Origin: an uncultured Eubacteriales bacterium
GTDB lineage: Bacteria > Bacillota > Clostridia > Oscillospirales > Acutalibacteraceae
DNA: 10,705 nt
Reading direction: 5' to 3'
Assembly (NCBI GenBank): GCA_900321905.1
Contig: ONXZ01000058.1
Location: forward strand, 1-10,705
Both the position numbers and the translations under genes were made by a program. Shown one piece after another: positions 5,751 to 10,705 of the stretch. Positions within the stretch are counted from its first letter, which is position 1. Every line of letters starts with the position of its first letter. The notes beneath the pieces are model-generated. The model made no database searches. It saw nothing but the letters and a program-made list of their open reading frames with translations, and had not been told where the DNA came from.

Positions 5751-6779
5751 TTATTCCCATTTAAGCGCCTTAACACTGAAACCGAGCGATGCTTCAAGTT
5801 TGTTCTTTTGAATAATGGCGTACAGTTTGCTGTGGCCGCCTGCGCCTGTTACGTTTGCCTTAACAAGGTAGTAGTTATTGTTGCCGAGATACTCAATCTT
5901 CTGTATAGCAACATCCTGCTTTTTGCCCTCAAATGCAGTTACTGTAAACGAATCGTTTTTGGCGTTATAAGTGATGTTCTTGTTGCCTGATTTTTCGTTA
6001 ACATTTAATTTGAAGTTGACAGCGGTTTTGCCAAAGTAGTAGAATAAGTAAAGAGCGATTGTGCTGGAAGCGTATGACTTTGTATTAAAGCCTTCGCGCT
6101 CAACCATCCACAGCGCAACGTGAGCCGCAATGTTAGCAGGGATTTCCTTTGCGGAGTTTTCGTAACTGTCTTTTTCGTACAGACCCGGCACCTCAAGCAT
6201 ACTCTTGATAATCTGCTGGTCTTTGCTTGAGAAGGTTACAGCCTTTTTCTTGCTTGAACTTCTCGCCTCAGCGATTGTCGGAACTTTGTCCTTTTCAATC
6301 GGGAGGGTCGTGAACTCTTTACCGGTAGTTTCTTCGCCCTTCTGCGAAGGTGCGTTTGTTGTTTTAGTAGGCTTTGTGCTTGACGCCTTCTTTGTACCGC
6401 TGGGTGCAGTTGTTTTATCGCTTTTGCCACCCTTTTTGGCGGTAGTAATTTCAACGCTTGAATTCTTTAAGGTAACAGGGTCGCCGTTCTTGTCGGTAAC
6501 ATCTTCGCCGTTCTGGTCAATAACGACTGCAACGGTTTTGCCATTTTTGTCAAGCTCGTATCTTACATTAACCTCGGTCGTAACAGCCTTGCCGTTCTTG
6601 TCGGTTACAACTTCGCCTTTTTTGTTTGTTACTTCAACGTCTTCTATGCCAAACTGATTGTCGGCGGCTTCAAGTCCGCCTTCCTCAACAAGTTGGTTTT
6701 TGCTGTCCGACTTACAAGCCGCAAGTCCCATTGTGAAAAGGGTTGCTATTATTAACAGTATTGATATACTCTTTTTCAA
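5751..6779 (-). CDS. Lipoprotein of unknown function with NG-repeat region and Thr/Lys-rich linker
   Basis: The 342-aa product begins MKKSISILLII and has a lipobox LAAC with lipidated Cys22, so it should be anchored on the outer face of the cytoplasmic membrane. Residues about 47-105 hold repeated units of the type V-T-D-K-N-G-x-x-V-T, followed by a Thr/Lys/Ser-rich linker (about 110-155). A globular C-terminal part (about 165-342) includes ALWMVEREGF and ALYLFYYFGK; I do not recognise its family. I chose the TTG at 6777-6779 because GAGGTG (6786-6791) sits six bases before it. The in-frame GTG at 6786-6788 would lie inside that ribosome-binding site and would add three residues. It is a single-gene unit with its own promoter and terminator. 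Confidence 0.85.
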   Translation of the reverse strand: MKKSISILLIIATLFTMGLAACKSDSKNQLVEEGGLEAADNQFGIEDVEVTNKKGEVVTDKNGKAVTTEVNVRYELDKNGKTVAVVIDQNGEDVTDKNGDPVTLKNSSVEITTAKKGGKSDKTTAPSGTKKASSTKPTKTTNAPSQKGEETTGKEFTTLPIEKDKVPTIAEARSSSKKKAVTFSSKDQQIIKSMLEVPGLYEKDSYENSAKEIPANIAAHVALWMVEREGFNTKSYASSTIALYLFYYFGKTAVNFKLNVNEKSGNKNITYNAKNDSFTVTAFEGKKQDVAIQKIEYLGNNNYYLVKANVTGAGGHSKLYAIIQKNKLEASLGFSVKALKWE

Positions 6780-6817
6780 TGTAAACACCTCGTATTTGAG
6801 TATAATAACTTTAGTTA

Positions 6818-6846
6818 ATTATATATTTTTTTGTTGAAATTGTAAA
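6818..6846 (-). promoter_or_regulatory. SigA-type promoter of the lipoprotein gene
   Basis: On the minus strand TTTACA (6841-6846, 5 of 6 to consensus) and a perfect TATAAT (6818-6823) are separated by 17 bp. The predicted leader to the TTG start is about 30 bases. Confidence 0.7.
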
Positions 6847-6912
6847 TAGAGATAATACAATATGAACAATTTTTTACGATTAATTCACAAAATAAACAAA
6901 ATTTAGCGCCAA

Positions 6913-6942
6913 TATAATAGACAAATACTTATCTTTCGGAGG
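6913..6942 (+). promoter_or_regulatory. -10 box and ribosome-binding site of the 174-aa membrane protein gene
   Basis: A perfect TATAAT lies at 6913-6918, but no good -35 box is found at 16-18 bp. GGAGG at 6938-6942 precedes the ATG at 6947 by four bases, which is short but usable. Confidence 0.5.
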
Positions 6943-6946
6943 ACTT

Positions 6947-7471
6947 ATGAAGCGTTCAAAGCAAGTCGCAGTGGCAGGTATGTTTGCCGCTTTGCAGATA
7001 GTGTTAATGTTCCTCGGCAGCGTTATGTGGGTTATGTGCTATGCCGCGCCGATGTTCTGCGGACTAATAATGATAATACTCAAAGAGAGCGTCGGCGTGA
7101 AGTATTGCCTCACTGCATACGCAGTCTGCAGCATAATCGGCATACTCTTTTTGCCTGATAAGGAGTGTGTGCTGACTTATATCTTCTTTTTCGGTTACTA
7201 TACTATTATACGCGATAAATTTGACAAACTGCCAAAACTATGGTCAGTTTTTCTCAAATTTTTGCTGTTTAATTTGAGTATCGGTGTGTCGCAGGCGCTG
7301 CTTGTGTTTGTGTTTGGCATACCGTTTGATAACGACTTCGGTAAGTGGTCGATACCGCTGTTTGCGCTGTCGTTTAATCTCGTTTTTGTTTTTTATGAAA
7401 AACTGTTTCCGCGCCTTTTATTCATCTACGAAAAGAAGTATAAAAGCAGGGTGGACAGATTGCTCAGATAG
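6947..7471 (+). CDS. Small polytopic membrane protein, possibly an ECF-transporter S-component-like protein
   Basis: The 174-aa product starts MKRSKQVAVAGMFAALQIVL and has five or six hydrophobic segments (roughly 8-28, 30-46, 54-70, 74-92, 103-125 and 132-150). It ends in a basic tail (YEKKYKSRVDRLLR). A short basic N-terminus followed at once by an Ala-rich first helix, about 170 residues and six helices are usual for S components of energy-coupling-factor vitamin transporters. No substrate signature and no EcfA/T genes are nearby, and no riboswitch-like leader precedes it. The ECF idea is therefore weak; 'conserved membrane protein' is the safe name. It is transcribed divergently from the lipoprotein gene, and copA downstream has its own promoter, so it is probably monocistronic. 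Confidence 0.82.
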   Translation: MKRSKQVAVAGMFAALQIVLMFLGSVMWVMCYAAPMFCGLIMIILKESVGVKYCLTAYAVCSIIGILFLPDKECVLTYIFFFGYYTIIRDKFDKLPKLWSVFLKFLLFNLSIGVSQALLVFVFGIPFDNDFGKWSIPLFALSFNLVFVFYEKLFPRLLFIYEKKYKSRVDRLLR

Positions 7472-7507
7472 TATCCGGTTTCCAGATACCAGATACCAGA
7501 CTTGTAG
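7471..7507. repeat. Heptanucleotide repeat tract with GTATCCG leader, copy 2
   Basis: GTATCCG at 7471-7477 is followed by 7-bp units in register: TTCCAGA (7480-7486), TACCAGA (7487-7493), TACCAGA (7494-7500) and CTTGTAG (7501-7507). Its leader and CTTGTAG unit match the tract at 311-344, while the other units differ. The leader starts on the last base of the preceding gene's stop codon. Confidence 0.55.
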
Positions 7508-7700
7508 GGAGCGGTCCTTGGAGCGGCGCCTCACCCTTTTGTCACCTGCGGTGACATTTTTGCTAGCGCAGACGCTCCCCTCTGTCACTTCGTGACATCT
7601 CCCCGTTAATCGGGGAGTACCTCCCGACACCTTGAGCCTTACGTGCGAAGCACGTTCCTTATGAGCGCAGCGAATTCCTTGAGCCTGTACTCGCTCCGTA
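7504..7700. repeat. Gene-free mosaic of short palindromes (dispersed-repeat type)
   Basis: Most of the 7472-7732 gap is made of palindromes. GGGAGCG (7507-7513) pairs with CGCTCCC (7573-7579) and encloses GTCACC-TGC-GGTGAC (7541-7555). Then come TGTCAC-TTC-GTGACA (7583-7597), CTCCCCG-TTAAT-CGGGGAG (7599-7617) and ACGTGC-GAA-GCACGT (7641-7655). CCTTGAGCCT occurs at 7630-7639 and again at 7678-7687, each linked to similar GCGAAGC/GCGCAGCGAA-TTCCTT units. The first small hairpin is followed by ATTTTT and might weakly terminate the upstream gene. I see no credible gene in the gap. Confidence 0.55.
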
Positions 7701-7732
7701 TCTAATTCCTACTAACTTAGTATGAAAAACTG

Positions 7733-7761
7733 TTGACTTTTGCAACTTAACAATGTAAAAT
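7733..7761 (+). promoter_or_regulatory. SigA-type promoter of copA
   Basis: TTGACT (7733-7738, 5 of 6) and TAAAAT (7756-7761, 5 of 6) are separated by 17 bp. Transcription would start near 7768, about 25 bases before the ATG at 7793. I found no CopY box (TACAnnTGTA), CsoR-type or CueR-type palindrome here. Confidence 0.7.
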
Positions 7762-7792
7762 ATGTCTGAACTATCAGTATAAGGTGAAACAA

Positions 7793-10282
7793 ATGACGCA
7801 GTACAAGGTAACAGGTATGAGTTGCGCTGCTTGCTCAGCAAGGGTGGAAAAAGCAGTAAACAGTGTTGCAGGTGTGGATTCCTGCGCTGTAAATCTGCTG
7901 ACAAACTCAATGGGCGTTGAGGGTAGCGCAGAGCCTGAAAAAATAATAAACGCAGTTGTAGCGGCAGGCTACGGTGCAGAGGTTGTGAACGACGAAAAAC
8001 GCGACGTCTCTGCCGAGTCCTTAAAGGATACCGAAACGCCTAAAATCCGCAACAGGCTAATTCTTTCAGTAGTGTTTCTGCTTCCGCTTATGTACCTCTC
8101 AATGGGTCACACAATGTGGGGCTGGCCGCTGCCGTCCTTCCTTGATAGCAAACACACGGCAATCAGCGTTTTGCAAATGATTTTTGCCGCCATCGTTATG
8201 GTGATTAACAGGAAGTTTTTTGTAAACGGCGTGCGCGGCGTGATACACAAATCGCCGAATATGGACACGCTCGTTGCGCTCGGCGCAGGCGTTTCGTTCA
8301 TTTACAGCGTGGTGCTTGTTATCGCAAATCCGATGGAACATCACCTCTATTTTGAATCGGCGGCGATGATACTCACGCTAATCACAGTCGGCAAACTGCT
8401 TGAAAGTTATTCAAAGGGCAGAACAACAGACGCACTCAAAGGTCTGATGAGCCTTGCGCCGCCGACAGCAGTGCTTGTCAAAGACGGCGCTGAGGTATTG
8501 GTTCCTGTTGACGATGTCAAATGCGGCGACATTTTTGCAGTTCGCCCGGGCGCGCATATCCCTGTTGACGGTGTGGTTATTGAGGGCGAAACGGCTGTCG
8601 ACGAATCCGCGCTGACAGGCGAGAGTTTGCCTGTTGAAAAGGCGGTAGGCTCGTCAGTTTCAGCCGCAACAATCAACTGCGGCGGCTATGTTAAGTGCCG
8701 CGCGACAAGAGTCGGCGAGGACACAACCCTTTCGCAGATTATACGCACGGTCAGCGAGGCTTCTGCAACAAAAGCGCCGATTGCGCGTATTGCCGATAAG
8801 GTCGCAGGCGTGTTTGTGCCCGTTGTTATGCTGATTGCGCTTGTCACATTTATCGTGTGGATGGCGGCAGGTCAGACTTTTGCTTACTCACTCACGCGAG
8901 CAATATCCGTGCTTGTAATCAGTTGCCCGTGCGCGCTCGGACTTGCAACCCCCGTTGCGGTTATGGTCGGTAGCGGCAAGGGCGCAAAAAACGGCATACT
9001 GTTCAAAACTGCCGCTTCTATTGAGGAGACGGGCAGAACTGACATTGTAGTTCTTGATAAAACAGGCACCGTTACAAACGGCGAGCCAAAGGTTACTGAT
9101 ATTATTCCTGCAAATGATACCCAAATAAAAACTTTGCTTGAAACCGCTTTTGCCGTGGAAGCAAAGAGCGAACATCCGCTTGCAAAGGCGATTTGCGACT
9201 ACGCGGGGGAACAGGACGTTGAGCGCAAAAACGTGTCAGCGTTCCGTGCGATGTCAGGCAGCGGCGTCGCAGCAGAATTTAACGGCGAGCAGATACTCGG
9301 CGGCAGCGTTAAGTATATTTCATCAGTAGTAACCGTTTCCGACGCACTCAAAGAGCAGGCGGCGGAACTCTCGGCAGAAGGCAAAACGCCGCTTCTTTTT
9401 GCTAAAGACGGCAAAATCCTCGGTATGATAGCGGTTGCCGATGTTGTAAAAACTGACAGCGCGCAGGCTGTGCAGGAACTTAAAGATATGGGCATTGCAG
9501 TTGTAATGCTCACAGGCGACAATCGCAGGACGGCTCAGGCAATCGGCAGACAGGTCGGAATTGATACTGTGGTAGCCGAGGTTATGCCCGACGGCAAGGA
9601 CAAAGTCATTCAGCACCTGTCGCAATACGGCAAGGTTGCTATGGTAGGCGACGGTATAAACGACGCCCCTGCGCTTACGCGTGCCGACACGGGTATTGCA
9701 ATCAACGCAGGCGCAGACATTGCAATTGACGCGGCTGACGTTGTGCTGATGAACAGCCGTCTGTCCGATGTCGCGGCGGCGATTCGTGTCAGCAGGGCGA
9801 CGCTCACCAATATTTATGAAAATCTGTTCTGGGCGTTTATTTATAATATAATCGGTATACCGCTTGCTGCAGGCGTGTGGATACCGATTACAGGCTGGAC
9901 GCTCAGTCCGATGTTCGGTGCGGCGGCAATGAGTTTGTCAAGTTTTTGCGTTGTTACAAACGCGCTGAGGCTCAATCTTATCAATCCGCACAAGCCAAAG
10001 CGCAAAAGCCGCAAGCAACCGCTGAACATTGATATTGATGAATTTGTAATAACTGAAAAGGAGCAAGATACAATGACAAAAACAGTAAAAATTGATGGCA
10101 TGATGTGCCCTCACTGTGAAGTAGCAGTTAAGAAAGCGCTTGAAGCGTTCCCGCAGGTTGACTCGGCTGACGTAAGCCACGAGCAGGGAACAGCAGTTCT
10201 GACGCTGAACGCCGACCTTTCAAACGACGAAATCAAGCGTGCAGTCGAAGAGAAAGAGTATACTTTTATTTCTGCAGAATAA
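7793..10282 (+). CDS. copA: Cu(I)-exporting P1B-type ATPase with N-terminal HMA and C-terminal CopZ-like HMA domain
   Basis: The 829-aa ATPase should export Cu(I) across the cytoplasmic membrane. It begins with an HMA domain carrying GMSCAACS (Cys11, Cys14). The core has TGES (about 275), [10 protein letters not shown] in the sixth membrane helix (Cys378, Cys380), DKTGT with phosphorylated Asp422, SEHPLAKAI (His460) and GDGINDAP (about 619). Tyr684-Asn685 and Met713/Ser717 in the last two helices fit Cu(I) selectivity. Unusually, a basic/acidic linker is followed by a second HMA domain with GMMCPHC (Cys772, Cys775), making residues 761-829 resemble the chaperone CopZ. I chose ATG at 7793 because AAGGTG (7781-7786) lies six bases upstream; the in-frame GTG at 7784 falls inside that site and would add three residues. 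The gene has its own promoter and terminator. Confidence 0.95.
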   Translation: MTQYKVTGMSCAACSARVEKAVNSVAGVDSCAVNLLTNSMGVEGSAEPEKIINAVVAAGYGAEVVNDEKRDVSAESLKDTETPKIRNRLILSVVFLLPLMYLSMGHTMWGWPLPSFLDSKHTAISVLQMIFAAIVMVINRKFFVNGVRGVIHKSPNMDTLVALGAGVSFIYSVVLVIANPMEHHLYFESAAMILTLITVGKLLESYSKGRTTDALKGLMSLAPPTAVLVKDGAEVLVPVDDVKCGDIFAVRPGAHIPVDGVVIEGETAVDESALTGESLPVEKAVGSSVSAATINCGGYVKCRATRVGEDTTLSQIIRTVSEASATKAPIARIADKVAGVFVPVVMLIALVTFIVWMAAGQTFAYSLTRAISVLVISCPCALGLATPVAVMVGSGKGAKNGILFKTAASIEETGRTDIVVLDKTGTVTNGEPKVTDIIPANDTQIKTLLETAFAVEAKSEHPLAKAICDYAGEQDVERKNVSAFRAMSGSGVAAEFNGEQILGGSVKYISSVVTVSDALKEQAAELSAEGKTPLLFAKDGKILGMIAVADVVKTDSAQAVQELKDMGIAVVMLTGDNRRTAQAIGRQVGIDTVVAEVMPDGKDKVIQHLSQYGKVAMVGDGINDAPALTRADTGIAINAGADIAIDAADVVLMNSRLSDVAAAIRVSRATLTNIYENLFWAFIYNIIGIPLAAGVWIPITGWTLSPMFGAAAMSLSSFCVVTNALRLNLINPHKPKRKSRKQPLNIDIDEFVITEKEQDTMTKTVKIDGMMCPHCEVAVKKALEAFPQVDSADVSHEQGTAVLTLNADLSNDEIKRAVEEKEYTFISAE
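10073..10282 (+). CDS. Possible separately translated CopZ-like copper chaperone from an internal start in copA
   Basis: An in-frame ATG inside copA is preceded by AAGGAG (10058-10063) with nine bases between. It would yield a 69-aa protein, [20 protein letters not shown] onward, which is the length and form of a complete CopZ/HMA metallochaperone (beta-alpha-beta-beta-alpha-beta, CxxC in the first loop). Either a former copZ gene became fused to copA by loss of the copA stop, or both the fusion and the free chaperone are made. Use of the internal start is inference from the ribosome-binding site; the domain itself is clear. Confidence 0.4.
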   Translation: MTKTVKIDGMMCPHCEVAVKKALEAFPQVDSADVSHEQGTAVLTLNADLSNDEIKRAVEEKEYTFISAE

Positions 10283-10284
10283 TT

Positions 10285-10321
10285 AAAACCTCGTGCTTGG
10301 ATACTCCAAGTGCGAGGTTTT
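10285..10321. terminator. Bidirectional terminator between copA and the DUF3048 gene
   Basis: The 17-bp stem (10285-10301 with 10305-10321, including two adjacent G-U wobbles when transcribed from the plus strand) has a TAC loop. It is followed by T on the plus strand and by T4 on the minus strand. It lies three bases after the copA stop and ten bases beyond the convergent gene's stop. Confidence 0.85.
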
Positions 10322-10331
10322 TTGATAAAAC

Positions 10332-10705
10332 TTATTTAACTGTGATTTTGCCGCCGTTGTTTGACGAGCCGTAGCCGATATAACTTTTACCGGGGTTGAG
10401 TTTGACTTGCTCACCCTTTTTATTTTTAAAAACAAGTTTGCCGTTTTCAATGTTCCACTTTATGTCAACCGAAGTGCCCTGCGACAGTATCACACCGTTT
10501 CCGCCTTCAAGCAGGTAGTTGCAATACGTTTCGCTGTTTCCTGCGCCTTTGTAGTCGTTTTTCACAATGTATTCCGTCTTGTCAAGTATCAGAATCACAT
10601 TTTGAAACTGAACGTTTGCCTTGCCGAAAGGCGAGTCAAAGTCGGCGGTAGTGTAGGCGCCTTCTTCGCTGTCGTACTTAAATTCTACGGTCTTGTTACA
10701 GTGCT
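10332..10705 (-). CDS. C-terminal part of a DUF3048 (YerB-like) lipoprotein, 5' end outside window
   Basis: The frame is open from the window edge to a TAA at 10332-10334, giving 123 residues. An internal GTG at 10596-10598 is not needed as a start because coding continues upstream of it (HCNKTVEFKYDSEEGAY). The pattern is a V-E-F-x-Y-D strand, then ANVQFQNVILIL, then a G-x-G segment, a D-I-K-W strand and F-K-N-K-K-G-E-x-V-x-L-N-P-G-K-S-Y-I. This is the layout of the DUF3048 C-terminal domain seen in Bacillus YerB and relatives, which are extracytoplasmic lipoproteins of poorly known role. The signal peptide and the N-terminal domain are not in the window. It converges on copA and shares its terminator. 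Confidence 0.78.
   Translation of the reverse strand, partial: HCNKTVEFKYDSEEGAYTTADFDSPFGKANVQFQNVILILDKTEYIVKNDYKGAGNSETYCNYLLEGGNGVILSQGTSVDIKWNIENGKLVFKNKKGEQVKLNPGKSYIGYGSSNNGGKITVK

Noticed and set aside
6780..6946. A riboswitch in the divergent intergenic region before the ECF-like gene
   Set aside because: The distance from the predicted -10 box to the ATG leaves a leader of only about 22 bases, and no conserved aptamer-like structure is visible.
7418..7630. A 70-aa minus-strand reading frame across the palindromic array
   Set aside because: It covers the repeat mosaic and the 3' end of the 174-aa gene. Its sequence is just translated palindromes, it has no ribosome-binding site, and frames like this are a common by-product of GC-rich repeats.
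7720..7783. A copper-responsive operator at the copA promoter
   Set aside because: I looked for CopY (TACAnnTGTA), CsoR-type and CueR-type palindromes and found none; the weak TGTT...AACA symmetry around 7731-7752 has too many mismatches.
1..10705. CRISPR array, tRNA, rRNA, integrase or transposase genes
   Set aside because: I read both strands for spaced direct repeats, tRNA-like arms and recombinase motifs and saw none; the heptad and GTAAC repeats have no unique spacers.

Overview
The window is bacterial chromosome with moderate G+C and AT-rich promoter regions. Its secreted and lipoprotein genes, the FN3 and InlB-like repeat modules, the tyrosine/lysine-rich C-terminus of the protease and the Cu(I) ATPase with HMA domains at both ends all suggest a gut-type Clostridia (Ruminococcus / Oscillospiraceae-like). 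This is a judgement from protein style; no marker gene is present. No rRNA, tRNA, CRISPR array or intact insertion sequence was found.

Layout. (1) Positions 2-181, plus strand: the C-terminal tail of what looks like a D5/P4-type primase-helicase of a mobile element. Its stop codon lies inside a tandem GGTAACAGA repeat, which has an inverted partner at 250-265 across an AT-rich spacer. (2) Positions 266-344: a GC-rich hairpin repeat and a heptanucleotide repeat tract. (3) Positions 359-5378, minus strand: a two-gene operon of an unrecognised 303-aa polytopic membrane protein followed by a 1341-aa secreted subtilisin-like (S8) protease, with a recognisable promoter, an operator-like palindrome and a terminator. 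(4) Positions 5379-5750: a gene-free region with two terminators, a long hairpin and a second copy of the GC-rich hairpin. (5) Positions 5751-6779, minus strand: a lipoprotein of unknown function. (6) Positions 6947-7471, plus strand, divergent: a small polytopic membrane protein. (7) Positions 7472-7732: a gene-free patchwork of heptad repeats and short palindromes. (8) Positions 7733-10321, plus strand: copA, a Cu(I)-exporting P1B ATPase with its own promoter and terminator and a C-terminal CopZ-like HMA domain that has its own internal ribosome-binding site and ATG. (9) Positions 10332-10705, minus strand: the 3' end of a DUF3048 (YerB-like) lipoprotein gene, convergent with copA.

The most notable points are: an uninterrupted A15 tract inside the protease coding region, upstream of the catalytic-Ser codon, where a one-base slip would remove the active site; a G7A6 tract forming the ribosome-binding site of the first gene of the same operon; the CopA-CopZ fusion with an apparent internal start; and several dispersed repeat families (GTAAC iteron-like repeats, GTATCCG-led heptads, and a covarying 6-10-6 hairpin). 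Function of the 303-aa membrane protein, the lipoprotein and the 174-aa membrane protein could not be assigned.
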